Assembly: GCF_029931775.1 (NCBI RefSeq)
Contig: NC_079325.1
Span: 58,574,286 to 58,638,285 of the forward strand
Length of the DNA: 64,000 bases
Source of the DNA: Euleptes europaea
Taxonomy: Eukaryota > Chordata > Lepidosauria > Squamata > Sphaerodactylidae
Reading direction: 5' to 3'
The notes under the pieces are model-generated. The model was not told the DNA's origin and did no database searches. It worked only from the letters and a program-made list of their open reading frames with translations. Made by a program: the position numbers and the translations under genes. This document shows, in pieces, positions 1 to 12,800 of the stretch; the first letter of the stretch is position 1, and each line of letters starts with the position of its first letter.

Positions 1-1923
1 CATTGAGTTTCCGGAAATCAATACACAAATGCAAATCCCCCGTTTTCTTACATACGAAAAAAGCCGGTGCCGAGCAGGGCGCAGTGGAGGGTCGGATGAA
101 ACCGCGAGCAAGGTTCTTGTCGAAAAATTCACGGAGCACCGTTCGTTCTGTAGGGCTCATTGGGTAAATCTTACTCTTTGGCAGTTTTTCATCCCCCACC
201 ACCTCAATAGCACAATAAGTCCGACAGTGGGGAGGTAAAACATCACACTCCTGCACATTGAGTACATCTGCAAAGTCCTGATAGTCGGGTGGCAATTAGG
301 TCGGACTGGAGGTGTCCGAGGCTAGAGCAGGAGTTGGTTTGACTATGGTTTTAACGGCCACTTCATATCGGTGTAATTCACACAGTGGGCTATTGAATGC
401 TAAGGTCTCAGCTTCCCAGTCTATGGTGGGACTGTGCCCTTTGAGGCAATTTGCTCCTAACACCACAGCATATCAAACATTGGGAACAATAGTGAAGTTG
501 ATTTGTTCCCAATGGTGGCCAATTCCCATTGCCACCCCGTGAGTGCAACGGTCGACTGCCCCCCCCTAAAATCACTGCCATCCATTTGAGCAAAGTGAAC
601 AGGTGTTGATAAAGGGACTGACTTCACTTGGAGCGCCTTAAAGGTGGTTTCGTTAATTAACGAGCGGGCACACCCTGAGTCTATTAAGGCTTTAACTTGT
701 AATTGAGGACCTTTTCTATAATGTTGTAATATCACATCTACATATACAGTCTCTTCCACGTCACTCATCATAAAAGGAGCCTTGGGTTTCGCAGGAACGC
801 CTGCAGAGGTCTGCGGTATCGCTCCCTCTACAGCAGACCCAGTCCGTTTTTTGGCTGTTCGCTGGGGGATTCCAAGTTAAGGGCTGGGAAGTTCCAGTGG
901 TTGCCCTCCTCTAAAGAAATGGGGCTGCTCTCTCCAGGAGTAGTAATTGTAATCCTTGACCCCGACGGGTCCGCTGGCGAAAGGTTCGTTGTCACTTCTC
1001 CAGCATGCAGAGCTGGGGGGGCCTTTCGTCTTGGAGCGAGGCTCCGCTCGGCAGCGGTGCCTCTCCCCCGAGCGCGTCCTCTCCCGCGAGGAGTCCCCTC
1101 CGGCTGGGGAGAGGGACTTGGCAGTCCCTGAGTGTCGGGCAGGCGGCTGCAAAGTGGCCCATGGTACCGCAAACGAGGCAGGCTCCCCTTTGAAATCGCA
1201 ATGCTCGGTCAGGTGGAGGTAGAGCTGGCCTCCGCGGGGCCTGAGGAGCGGCAGGTTTAGGAGGGTTTTTCTGGTTCCCCCCTCCCTGGCCTGCCGTCGG
1301 GCAAAAGAAATAAACTGGCAACGACTTTCCACCTCTTCTGCCAGTAAAATCCACTCTTCCAAGGTGGCTGGGTCTCGTTGCATGTATGCCCAGTTTAGGA
1401 TCTCAGGATGCAATGCTTCTCTGAAGTAATGCACTCAGGTCGCTTCAGTCCAATCGACTATTTTATTAGCAAGTCTTTGGAACTCGTCCACAAACTCTCA
1501 GACTGAGGAGGATCCTTGATGGAGTTGTAGGAGAGCTGCCTTGGCCTTCTCTCCCTGAAACGGATCCTTGAAGAGTCTCCTTAACGCTCGCATGAACTCA
1601 TTAAGCAACCGTATGGAGCGGGCTCAAGTATCAAATTGAAGGACCATCCATTCTGCAGCCTTTCCAGCTAGAAGTGAGGAAACGAATCTCACTCGGCTGT
1701 CTTCAGTGGGGAAGGTATGCCCTTGTTCTCTCATGTAACTGTCTACTTGGTGAAGAAAACAAGGCAATGCATCCGCAGAGCCATCAAATGTCACAAGTAA
1801 TTGGGGTTGCTTCCACTGCACCACCGGTCCCACTGGTGGAGGTGCCGGAGGTTGCTGGCCGGGGGGTTGTTGTCCCGGCTGCCCCGGCGGCGCTTGTCCC
1901 GGAGGTTGCTGTGGTATTGGTTG

Positions 1924-4900
1924 CTAGATCAAAGATACACTGGTATTAATTAGACAAGCTGTATGAAAGAATAATACCAAGCTCGAGAATTTCTATGAAA
2001 ACTTATATTCTAAATAGTGAATAAGTGCAAAGTGCTAAAACAACATACAAGTGACAAAAATGAAACTTAAGGCTATATACTAAAGAACAGAGAGACACAC
2101 AGTAGCTGTACAAAACGCTACTGACCTCTACAAGGCAGCAATGCTTGCAAGGTAAGTAAAAGTTCCAGAAATATTATAACCAATGTCCATAAATGTGTTT
2201 TCCTTTGATTTCTCCGTTTTCACTTCAGGTTGTATAGGCGTGCAAGAACAAGACGAAGAACGGAACGTGGTCCGGATGTCCCAAACGTTTTCACTGCCTA
2301 CAAGGGCAGCTTCATCAGCTGTTCACTCAAGCATAGAGACAAAGCTCCTAAAGACAATAATAAAAGCAAATATTCCAAAGCGTGTGTCTCATTCAATTAA
2401 TCACAATAAAAACAAAAATAATATTTAAAGATAATGGTAGGACAAGATAACATACCTTAGAATTGAAAAGTCATTATTTAGAGTTCCATCTTACTCTGCG
2501 CCAGCAAGGCTGTTCCACTGTCAAATGCTTGGATCTATGCTAACAGGTGAGGATAATTTATGCGGTTTAGTTAGAGAAACTGGCTGATCGAGTTGATTTG
2601 GTAGTCCACAGGTGTTTGATTCTTAAAGGGCAATTTCAAAGAAAGCAGGATAAATCTATTTCATTATTTAAACCATAAGGAAAATATGATTTAAAAAGAT
2701 AAATAAAGTGCATTTCTTGCCTGAGTAAAATTTTTTGCACATTCTCCAGATCAAAGGAATTACCACTGTACACCCATATTACAAAAAAGCATAAATCATT
2801 TTCGCTATGTTTATTATTAATGAAATGAGAAGTTAATGGTGCGTCAAGCACCTTCGCCCTAATCCTCGAATTATGTTCCCCTATGCGCAATTTCACTGGT
2901 CTAAGTGTACTGCCAACATAAAGCTTCGAGCATTTGCATGAAATTCCATAAACGACCTGACTCATGGAACAATTAGAGAAGTGGTTAAGTTTGAACCTAA
3001 AATTGGACGTGGTAGAACTGAATTCCTTCAGAGGAAGGCTTAAGGGGCAAAAAGAACAAGAATTCTTCGTTCAGACCAAAGGAGTCACAATGGGCGCTTC
3101 ATGAGCCCCAGCGATAGCCAATCTATATATGGTAGCATTTGAAAAACAATTTATTTTTGCCAACTATGTATTTCTTGTGACATTCTTTTGTATAGACGGT
3201 TCGTGGATGATCTTCTATTTTTATTGAAATCTAAAGAATCTTTTCTCAATTTTATAGAATGGCTTACTACTTGCGAAGTTAACCTCATCTTTACTGGAAC
3301 TTCCAGTGCTGAATATATCTACTTTTTGGATCTTGAACTTTTCATTGACAACAAAAGAACTTTGGCATTTAAATCATATAAAAAACCTATGGCTAGAAAC
3401 GCTGGCTTGATATGATTCCTACCATCCTTTTCACTTGAAAAATAACATTCCTTTCAGCCAGCTCATACTTTTGAAAAGAAATTCTACTCAGGCTCAAGAT
3501 TATGAACAAGCAGCGAATGGTCTCCAAACGGACCTCGTGGATAGGGGATATCTGATAGATGTTATACATCAAGCTAAGTGTAAAGCCGACCTTAAGGACC
3601 GCAGCTCAATGCTGCAGACTAATAATGCTGATAGAGAGCATAATAGAATTTTTTGTTCCCTTACTTTTAGCCGCCATTCAAGATTTATTCAGCACATCAT
3701 TAATAAACATTGGCACATTCTATCTAGCCTACCTGGATGTTCTGAACCTCCAATTTTTGGACTAAAGAGGAATGTCTCTTTAAGGGACAAACTTATCCAC
3801 TCTGCCATTTGTCCCAAACGACCACCTCCCTTAGTAAGAGGGCCTTTTCCATGCGGTTCTTGTCCTTTTTTCCCCTTAAGCCTTCCTCTGAAGGAATTCA
3901 GTTTGACCATGTCCAATTTTAGGTTCAAACTTAACCACTTCTCTAATTGTTCCACGAGCCAGGTCGTTTATGGAATTTCATGCAAATGCTCGAAGCTTTA
4001 TGTTGGCAGTACACTTAGACCAGTGAAATTGCGCATAGGGGAACATAATTCAAAGATTAGGGCGAAGGTGCTTGACGCACCATTAACTTCTCATTTCATT
4101 AATAATAAACATAGCGAAAATGATTTATGCTTTTTTGTAATATGGGTGTACAGTGGTAATTCCTTTGAACTGGAGAATGTGCAAAGAAATTTACTCAGGC
4201 AAGAAATGCACTTTATTTATCTTTTTAAATCATATTTTCCTTATGGTTTAAATAATGAAATAGATTTATCCTGCTTTCTTTGAAATTGCCCTTTAAGAAT
4301 CAAACACCTGTGGACTACCAAATCAACTCGATCAGCCAGTTTCTCTAACTAAACCGCATAAATTATCCTCACCTGTTAGCATAGATCCAAGCATTTGACA
4401 GTGGAACAGCCTTGCTGGCGCAGAGTAAGATGGAACTCTAAATAATGACTTTTCAATTCTAAGGTATGTTATCTTGTCCTACCATTATCTTTAAATATTA
4501 TTTTTGTTTTTATTGTGATTAATTGAATGAGACACACGCTTTGGAATATTTGCTTTTATTATTGTCTTTAGGAGCTTTGTCTCTATGCTTGAGTGAACAG
4601 CTGATGAAGCTGCCCTTGTAGGCAGTGAAAACGTTTGGGACATCCGGACCGCGTTCCGTTCTTCGTCTTGTTCTTGCACGCCTATACAACCTGAAGTGAA
4701 AACGGAGAAATCAAAGGAAAACACATTTATGGACATTGGTTATAATATTTCTGGAACTTTTACTTACCTTGCAAGCATTGCTGCCTTGTAGAGGTCAGTA
4801 GCGTTTTGTACAGCTACTGTGTGTCTCTTTGTTCTTTAGTATATAGCCTTAAGTTTCATTTTTGTCACTTGTATGTTGTTTTAGCACTTTGCACTTATTC

Positions 4901-4941
4901 ACTATTTAGAATATAAGTTTTCATAGAAATTCTCGAGCTTG
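1924..4941 (+). mobile_element. Penelope-like element 1, fold-back structure
   Basis: Inserted in Gypsy fossil A and flanked by the 13-bp duplication GTGGTATTGGTTG (1,911-1,923 and 4,942-4,954). The plus-strand part holds an RT remnant with YRRFVDDLLFLL (near 3,190) preceded by QTKGVTMG, and a frame at 3,435-4,283. That frame has a Cys motif (PFPCGSCPFF) and a C-terminal GIY-YIG endonuclease (VVYGISCKCSKLYVGSTLRP). An inverted copy of the endonuclease and terminal region fills 1,978-3,055, facing 3,866-4,941; the arms are about 1.07 kb. RT is 5'-truncated and has a frame break near 3,415-3,435. Arm similarity suggests a young insertion. Confidence 0.93.
4601..4640 (+). ncRNA. Hammerhead-like core in Penelope element 1
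   Basis: CTGATGA, A, GCTGCC...GGCAGT stem II, GAAA and palindromic AACGTT: the same layout as in element 2 but a different family. The bases expected to form stem I (ACAG and GGGA) do not pair. A mirror copy lies near 2,281-2,318 on the minus strand. Confidence 0.4.
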
Positions 4942-6184
4942 GTGGTATTGGTTGAGCCGGAGGTTGTTGGCCAGGGGGTTGCTGTCCTGGGATTGGTGCC
5001 TGCGCAGGAGGCTGTTGGCCAGGGGGTTGCTGTCCTGGGATTGGTGCCTGCGCAGGTGGCACTTGAGCTTGCTGCAGGCGACCGTATTCACACATCAACA
5101 AGTCCATTTGGTCCTGCATACGGGCCATACGATCCAAAAGCTCTCGGTTTTGAAACCTTAAGGTATGGATCTCCTCTTCAGCCCCCCCCCCCCGGTCCGT
5201 CGGGCTTGACTGGCTCGGTAGTTTGTATTCCAGTCCCCCTCCTCTGCGTATAAGTCCTCCTCCTCCTCATATTCTTGGGGATCAGGAGCAAAGGTGAGTC
5301 GCTGTCTGCGCGCTACTTCCAGGGGCAGGTCAGGTTCCGGGGAGCCCAAAGACCACGAGGGGAGAGACCAGTCCGATCCTCCACCAACTTTCGACCGCGC
5401 TCCCGTTCCTGTCATTGCCCGCGCCCGAGCGGCGGCCGCATCCGCCAACAGTTGTTCCTCTGCCCACCTCTGGTCAGCGAGCGCGCAGTCTGCCTCGAGT
5501 TTGGCAGCTGCGGCGGCCGTCACAATCGGTTCAGCCGCTTGTTCTAAGAGCAATAGGATCTCTCTGTGTTGACCCAACAGCGGTTGGATCTGTTGAGCAA
5601 GATCCGCAGAGGAAGGACCAAAATCGGGGTTTAGTACCTTCTCGACATCAGCCGCCGTTGCCGTGGGTGGCGGTAAGCCCATGAGGGCCAGGACTGTCCT
5701 GGCGGCAACGCTCTGTGCTTCCCGGCGACATAGGGTGGGATCCAAAACAGTTTGCGGAACGTCTTCCTCCCGAGCCACCGCCATTGGGAAACAGAACTCG
5801 AGCCCCTGGATTGGGGCCTCCTGTTGCGCCCCGCGGAGCGTAAGCTCAGACAATAGTCGAGTTAGCAGAGCAAAGTCCTCTTGCGCTAATCGAGTCTCCT
5901 CTAGTAAAGTATCCAGCCCCAAAAGGTCGTCGCGGGCACGTAGATCAGTGTCCTGGGTCCTCCAGGGGGTCGATGCTGCCAGGCGATGCCACTGATCAAT
6001 CACCAACCCAACCAGCCGGGTGGCCTCTGTGTCAGTTCTCAGCGTCTCCTCCAAGACGGCATGCAGCAAGTCGGGGTCCTCGGGGAGCTCGTCCTGCGCC
6101 CCAACCCGAGGAGACGAATGCCTAGGCGAACCCTCCAGCGCTCCAGCCAAGGGCAGCAAGTAAGGATCAGGAGTAGTGTTCTAA

Positions 6185-6527
6185 TGTAAGCTCTAGCCCT
6201 GCGGCAAACCCATAAACAGATTCCAGCAGACGGCGAGTCCACGAAAGCAGTTTTATTGGTTAGAATCGACAGGTTACAGAAGCCATATTCAGAAGAACAC
6301 TAGTAAGGGGCAAAAGGCAAGGGGCATAGCATATATGGAAAAGCAAAAGGAGATAACTGATAACCCCCTCCCAGAGGCAGGAAGGAGCACTTGGTGATTC
6401 CCACACTATGGGAATCTATGAAGACTAAACACGGGGCACAGACTGGCCTTGGACAGAACAACACAACAGCACCTGGAGGCAGCTCAATTGCACTACCGCA
6501 TACCATCCTCATGGCATGCTCCTGACA
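6185..6527 (-). repeat. 5' LTR of Gypsy fossil A
   Basis: 343 bp with terminal TG...CA. It matches the 3' LTR of fossil B (16,239-16,574) in inverse orientation, sharing the segment around AATAAAACTGCTTTCGTGGA. The right edge abuts CR1 sequence. Confidence 0.88.
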
Positions 6528-9168
6528 CAGGCTCATTCCTGTCCACATGCTTACTGACACTTTCAAAAAATTCTAATAGGTTAGTGAGACAGAACCTATC
6601 TTTACAGAAGCCATGTTGGGTTTTGATCAGCAGACCTTGCCCTTCTATATGCTTGACAATTTTATCTTCAATAATGCTTTCCACTAATTTACCCGGAACA
6701 GACATTAAGCTAACTGGCCTGTAATTTCCTGGGTCTTCCCTGGAACCTTTTTTATAAATGGGTGTTACATTGGCCATTCTCCAGTCCTCTGGTACAGAGG
6801 CTGATCGAAGGGACATATTACATATCTTTGTTAGAAGTTCAGCAATTTCCCATTTGAGTTCTTGAAGAACTCTAGGATGAATACCGTCTGGTCCCTGTGA
6901 CTTGTTAGTTTGCAGTTTGTCTAGACGTTCTAGGACTTCCTGCCTTGTTACCATTATTTGCTTCAGTTCCTCATTCTCCCCTCTCCAAAATCTCTGTTCA
7001 GAAGAAGGAATCTGCCCTGTATCTTCAAAAGTGAAGACAGATGAGAAGAATTCATTTAGTTTTTCAGCAATCGCTTTGTCCTCCCTTAGAATTCCTTTCC
7101 TCCCATTGTCATCCAATGGTCCAACTGCTTCCCTAGCTGGTTTCGTACTTCTAATATACTTAAAGAATTTCTTACTGTTTGTTTTGATGTGTTTAGCAAT
7201 ATGCCCCTCAAAATCTTTTTTTGCATGTCTAATTATCTGCTTGCATTTCCTTTGTTCAGGTTTGTGTTTGCTTCTGTTCGCCTCGTTTGGGGAAACCTTC
7301 CAGTCACTGAAGGAAGACATTTTTCTCTAATTTCTTCCTTTACCTTACCTGTTAGACATGGTGGTGACCTCTTGGACTTATTACTACCTTTCCTGACCTG
7401 CGGTATACAATCTAGCTGAGCCTCTAGTAATGGGGACTTGAGTAACCCCCAAGCCTTTTCAAGAGATTTAACCCTTCTAACTGTTCCTTTCAACTTTCTC
7501 TTTTCCAGTTTTCTCATTTTAGAGAAGTTCCCTCTTTTAAAGTCAAAGTTAATTGTGTGAAATTTCCCAGTCACTTTCCCACTTACATATAAATTAAATT
7601 TGATGCCATTGTGATCACTATTGCCAACTGGCTCAACTACATCCACATCTCGCACTAAGTCACTGGCAGCACCACTGAGTATTAAATCCAGGATAGCCTC
7701 CCCTCTGGTTGGGTCTATGACCAACTGTTTGAGGGCACAGTCATTTAGGATGTCTAAATGACTGGCGCATACATTTATCCAATCAATATGAGGGAAGTTA
7801 AAGTCTCCCATTATTACTACTTAATTACCTTTACATGCTTCCCTAATTTCATTCTCCATCTCAAGATCACTCTGAGCCATTTGGTCAGGGGGCCGATAGA
7901 ACGTCCCCAGTACTAAATCTCCTTTGGGGCCCGGAATCGTCACCCATAAGGATTCTGTGGACGAGTCTGCCCTTTTTATGGTCTCTAGCTTATTAGACAC
8001 TATGCCTTCCTTGATACACATAACAACACCCCCTCCAGTACGCCCTTCCCTGTCATTTCTATACAGTTTGTAACCAGGGATGACTGTATCCCACTGGTTC
8101 TCGCCCCTCCACCAGGTTTCTGTAATGTTCACTATATCTATGTTTTCTCTTAAAACCATGCACTCTAATTCCCCCATTTTTGCTTGGAGGCTTCTAGCAT
8201 TAGCATAGAAACACCTCCACGCTGTTTTTCTCTTTCGACTTGCCTGGCATGTGCCTTTGGGCATCTTTAAATGGCTATCCAGCATTTTTTTTCCCATCCC
8301 CTTTCCATCCCCTTTCATGTCTAAGTGATTCCCATGTATGCAATCTGAAGCAATTTTCCCTTTGTCCGTGTGCACTGAGTTTGCCTGAACCGGATGCTTC
8401 TCAGCTCCTGTCAGCTTTCCCCCCAGGTTCAGTTTAAAAGCTGCTCTTCCACCTTTTTTATATTACGCGCCAGCAGTCCGGTTCCATCCTGGTTCAAGTG
8501 GAGCCCATCCCTTTTATATAGGCCCAGCTTGTCCCAAAATGTTGCCCAGTTACTTACAAATCTAAAGCCCTCTTCCCTGCACCACCGTCTCATCCAAGCA
8601 TTGAGACTCACCAACTGTGCCTGCCTAGCTGGTCCTGCATGTGGAACAGGTAGCATTTCTGAGAAAGCTACCTTGGAGGTCCTGGCTTTTAGTCTCCTGC
8701 CTAGCAACCTAAATTTGGATTCCAAGACCTCGGGACTACATTTCCCCACTTCGTTGGTGTCAACATGAACCACAACCACTGGCTCCTCCCCAGCACTATC
8801 TACCAGACTACCTATATGACGGGTAATCTCCACAACCTCCGCACCAGGTAGGCAAGTCACCATGCGGTCCATGCACCTGCCAGAAACCCAGCTATCTACA
8901 TTCCTAAGGATTGAATCCCCCACTACAAGAAGCCCCCCTCCCCTCTGAGGCATATCCTCAGTACGAGAGGCTATCAGTTCATCCACCAAGGAAGAGGTCC
9001 CTTCTAAGGTACCACATCCCCTTACCTCAGTGAGATGGCCTCCTTCCCCAAGGGCTCCATCATCCGTGACTGGCAGGTTGCCGTCACCTTGGGACTGGGA
9101 TGTGACTATTTCATCCCCGGAGTCCTTAGTCACCTCTCTCCCCGGAGTCCTTAGACTTGACGGCACTT
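6528..9168 (-). mobile_element. CR1 LINE, 5' part, interrupted by Gypsy A
   Basis: Minus-strand CR1. ORF1 (9,166-8,429) has an SGNH-type esterase with GDSILRNVD. ORF2 has the endonuclease (8,375-7,821, then MGDFNFPHIDW from 7,811) and the reverse transcriptase (7,320 down to about 6,530; NKSQGPDGIHPRVL, NYRPVSLMSVPGKLVESIIE). ORF2 shows one in-frame TAA where a Tyr codon is expected (near 7,822) and a frameshift near 7,310. Sequence stops at the Gypsy LTR, so the C-terminal RT and 3' tail should lie left of the window, beyond that element. It sits in a SNAPC4 intron, same strand. Confidence 0.93.
8429..9166 (-). pseudogene. CR1 ORF1 with esterase domain
   Basis: A 245-codon open frame with the GDS-type nucleophile block (VVGDSILRNVDSWVSGRCMD) and a later DGLHLNQDGTGLLARNI block, which fits the catalytic Asp/His region of SGNH hydrolases (DGLHLN, typical D-x-x-H). 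CR1 ORF1 esterases are known. This frame looks intact, though the element is interrupted. Confidence 0.85.
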
Positions 9169-9186
9169 AACACACACACAGATCAG

Positions 9187-9357
9187 TGGTGTCGAACTCA
9201 ATTGTTACAAGGGACAGATGTGAGATAAAAGTCACTTGGTAGGGCCCGGGCCATGTCTCGCCAGCCTAGATTGAGTGTGTGTGTGTGTGTGGCTAGCGGG
9301 TCAGATAAGAGCCCTCAGGGGACCAGATCCTGCCCTCAGGCCTTATGTATGACACCC
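9187..9357. mobile_element. Short hAT-type non-autonomous transposon
   Basis: Termini CAGTGGTGTCGAACTCAATT and TATGTATGACACCCCTG are imperfect inverted repeats of the common amniote type that starts CAGGGGTGTCAAACTCAT. No coding capacity. A (GT)n run lies inside. Confidence 0.75.
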
Positions 9358-9416
9358 CTGTTCTAGATACAGATTTTTGTTTATTTGTCCACAGTCCACA
9401 CAGCACTTTATAATCA

Positions 9417-9598
9417 GAGTCCAGTAGCAGCTTAAAGACCAACAAGATTTTCAGGTATAAGCTTTTGTGAGTCAAAGCTCCCTTCATCAGATATCAGACG
9501 AAGGGAGCTTTGTCCCTTGAAAGGTTCTACCCTGAAAATCTTGCTGGTCTCTAAGGTGCTCCCGAACTTGAATCTGGTTGTTCTACTGCAGAGTAGAA
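9417..9598. repeat. Inverted pair of Penelope terminal fragments
   Basis: The left half reads, on the minus strand, CTGATGAAGGGAGC then AAGCTTATACCTGAAAATCT and GGTCTTTAAG. The right half repeats the same order on the plus strand from about 9,500. The same family occurs at 29.5 and 49.6 kb. Confidence 0.75.
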
Positions 9599-9695
9599 AC
9601 AGCCTTTTAGGTTTAAAATTCTCTTAAAGTGAACAGCCCGACTTCACAACAGCCATACCAGGTTCTAGACTCCCAGTCAAGTGATTCTGCCTTAC

Positions 9696-9860
9696 CCCCA
9701 GCTCCTGGGCTATCGCTTCCCAGTTGAGGCATTTGTGTCCGGCAGCAATTTCTTTGAGTTTCTCAATCTCTTCCTCACTCCACTCTTTCTTGTTGATACT
9801 GGGATGTTCAGAATTCTGCCAGTATTTCTTCAGCTCTTCTGCACTGCGTGTTCCCTCAAA
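9696..9860 (-). CDS. SNAPC4: SNAPC4 exon, Myb half repeat and start of Ra
   Basis: 165 nt, 55 codons, phase 0 at both ends, donor GTAAGG. It encodes [20 protein letters not shown], then [20 protein letters not shown], then [15 protein letters not shown]. The regularly spaced Trp residues are the Myb/SANT signature. The next exon in transcription order is not in the window. Confidence 0.96.
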
Positions 9861-12800
9861 CTAAAAACACATCAGAGGGGGTAAAGTTGGAAAAAGCATT
9901 CGGCCTCTTTCTCAATACCAAGAATAAACAGCCACAAGCAAGGTGGACTCGCAGGTGTTCCCTCCTTCCACAAAGGAGATCCAGGTGAGACAGTTGACGT
10001 CCGGGCTACTCACATCGACATTGGCAATCTTGTCCCAGTCGTGCTTATCCAGTCTGTTCCCAAGCAAAACCTCCTCTGGCAGCAGGCTAGGGGGTGGGAA
10101 AAGAGGGGGGCAGAGTTACAATTCTTGGGGAAACCCACCTGCAACCAGAATGTACTTGCATTGAACTACTATTCTCAGTCTTTTTCTGAGAGCAAGTGTG
10201 GCACAAGCACAGCCAAACAGAACACCACATACAGGCCACAAAGAACAGTGCTAGTTCTCATGAAGCAGTTCTTTACAACTGCAAAGACCCTTCTTAAAAA
10301 TATGGATCTATTTTTAATGAACCCTTAGCACTAAAATATCACCATGACAACTTAAACAGCCAAATTATTATCAAGGCTGAGCCTTAAACGCTGGACGATT
10401 TCAAGAGACCGGCTTTTATTTGACCTTTACTACATGGTAACATTACCACGGAGCTTCACTCAAGCATTACCAGCTATGTCATCAGCTACAGATTTTTATT
10501 CTTCTTCCTCACAGCATCTGAACTGAAGCAAGAAGCAAAGCTCACCTCACTCCATTTCCTTGGAACATGGTCCCTAACTAGAAAGAAATGTTGGGTAGCT
10601 GGAGCCACATCCAATGTGATCTCCCAGGGATGGGCTCAGTGGGGAACGGGAAGGAGCAGCTGCCAATGACTCTCCAGGGCTCCGCTGACATGCTTGGGGG
10701 TCCCTGGCCTGACTGGGCTGGAATTGCAGTGGCTGGACGGTAAACGATCCTGCCCAACACCTAGACAGCCTCTGCATTCTTCCAGTTGCCATTTCATAGA
10801 CTGGTAAGCAGTCCAAGTGCTGCAAACCTTGCAGGATCAGGCCCTGCCAGAAAGTGTTGGCTTTTTGGAAGAACACAAACACAAAACCTCGGCTCCCACA
10901 TGTTTAGTGAAGGCCATTCCTGCTTACTTGATGTCATTCAGTTCATGCTCTACTTCTTGGATTTGCTTTGTCAAGATCTGCTTTTCCATTTCATCCTTGC
11001 ACCTTTTCCGTTTGTCAGTCAGAAAGTCAAGCCTGTGCAGAAACATTGCTATAAACGACTCGAGACAAAAAGAGGACATGCTCTGCTTTACTTCTCCAGA
11101 CACAAATTCTAAACAGCTGCTTTCAGCCCAGGAAAGATGTGCTGATGGCCAGGAAGGCAACAGTGCGCGGCATCCACAGCTCATCCACAGCTCTGCAATA
11201 AGGGCCCCAGTCAACAGGGTGGAAGAGTTAAATCAGGGACAGCGCCACCAAATCAGGGACAACGTCACCAAACTGGTGGGTGTCCCTAAAACTCTGGACA
11301 CATCTGGAATGGCAAAGGAGCCACAGTTCAGTGGGCGAGCACAGTCCCCAACATGCATATCTGGGCCACTTTATTCTCCAGCATCTATTCCTTGTTATTC
11401 ATGCCCATCTCCTCCCTCCCTCCTGTTCTCTCCATGGTGTCAGGCAACTGGCTCTGTAGGGAAGGGACTTCCTTTTCCCTTAGATGAATAAGCCAGCTGC
11501 ACAGTACAGAAGGGAAAGTCTTCCATGACTTGGATGGAACTGGATAGGACTGGTCAGACTCCTTTTCTCCTGATCCCTAGATTGAGAACATTTTGGTGGG
11601 ATCCATACTTACTTCAGAAGTTTTGGCTGAAGCAGACGCTGCAAATGATCACTCGCCACAGACTGACCCAGCAACAGCTTCTCTCGGCTCTTCCCTGGGG
11701 AAGAAGGAAGAAGAGTTGGTTTTTTATGCCCCGATTTTCTCTACCTTTTAAGGAGTCTCAAACCTTAATATTGTCGAAGGCTTTCACGGTCAGAGTTCAT
11801 TGGTTCTTGTAGGCTATCCGGGCTGTGTGACCGTGGTCTTAGTATTTTCTTTCCTGACGTTTCGCCAGCAGCTGTGGCAGGCATCTTCAGAGGAGTAACA
11901 CTGAAGGACAGTGTCTCTCAGTGTCAAGTGTGTAGGAAGAATAATATACAGTGAGGGGGGAAAGTATTTGATCCCCTGCTGAATTTGCCCGTTTGCCCTC
12001 TGACGAAGAAATGACCAGTCCATAATTTTAATGGTAGGTCTATTGTAGCTGTGAGAGACAGAATAAAAACAGGAAACCCCCCAGAAACCCAGAAGACAAA
12101 AGTCAGAGATTGATGTGAATTATAATGAGTGAAATAAGTATTTGATCCTGTCAGGAGTGGTCACTTCGCTGCCACTTGTCTGTCACGTTCAGGACTGCCG
12201 AGTCCCACTCCCCAGCCAGAGAGGATGCGCTCGGGGAAGGGGCGCCGCAGCCGAGCGAAGCATCGCTCCAAGACGAAAAGCGCCCCCAGCTCTGCATGCC
12301 GGAGAAGTGACAACGAACCTTTCGCCAGCGGACCCATCGGGATCCAGGATTACAGTTACTACTCCTGGGGAGGGTAGCTCCACTTCTTCAGAGGAGGGTG
12401 ACCACTGGAACTTCCCAGCCCTTAACTTGGAATCTCCCCTCGAACAGCCAAAAAACGGACTGGGTCTGCGGTAGGAGTGATACCACAGACCTCCGCAGGT
12501 GTCCCTCCGAAACCCGAGGCTCCTTTCATGGTGAGTGAAGTAGAAGAGAATGTGTATGTAAATGTGATATTACGACATTATAGAAAAGGTCCTCAATTAC
12601 AAGTTAAAGCCTTAATAGACTGGATGTGCCCGCTCATTGATTAAAGAAACCACCTTTAAAGCGCTCCAAGTGAAGTCAGTCCCTTTGCCGGCACCTGTTC
12701 AATTTGCTCAAATGGATGGCAGTGATTTCAGGGGGGGCAGTCGACCATCGCACTGACGGAGTGGCGATGGGAATTGGCCACCATTGGGAACAAATTAACT

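Larger units (their letters stand above)
1..6527 (-). mobile_element. Ty3/Gypsy chromovirus-type fossil A, continues left
   Basis: Minus-strand LTR retrotransposon fossil. The 5' LTR is at 6,185-6,527 (TGTCAG...TTACA). Parts seen: gag (about 5.0-6.2 kb and again 0.8-1.9 kb), protease-like segment near 0.5-0.7 kb, and the start of RT at the left edge. It is broken, with several breaks, and is split by a Penelope-like element (1,924-4,941). It is inserted in a CR1 LINE. It shares its LTR family with fossil B. Confidence 0.9.

Noticed and set aside
4955-5070. Tandem repeat as a separate satellite
   Set aside because: Two copies of a 54-bp unit encode a Pro/Gln-rich stretch (PPAQAPIPGQQPPGQQ) of Gypsy fossil A gag; it is part of that element.
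10578-10882. Minus-strand frame upstream of the exon at 10,086
   Set aside because: No similarity to SNAPC4, no matching phase, and the flanking exons already join in frame without it.
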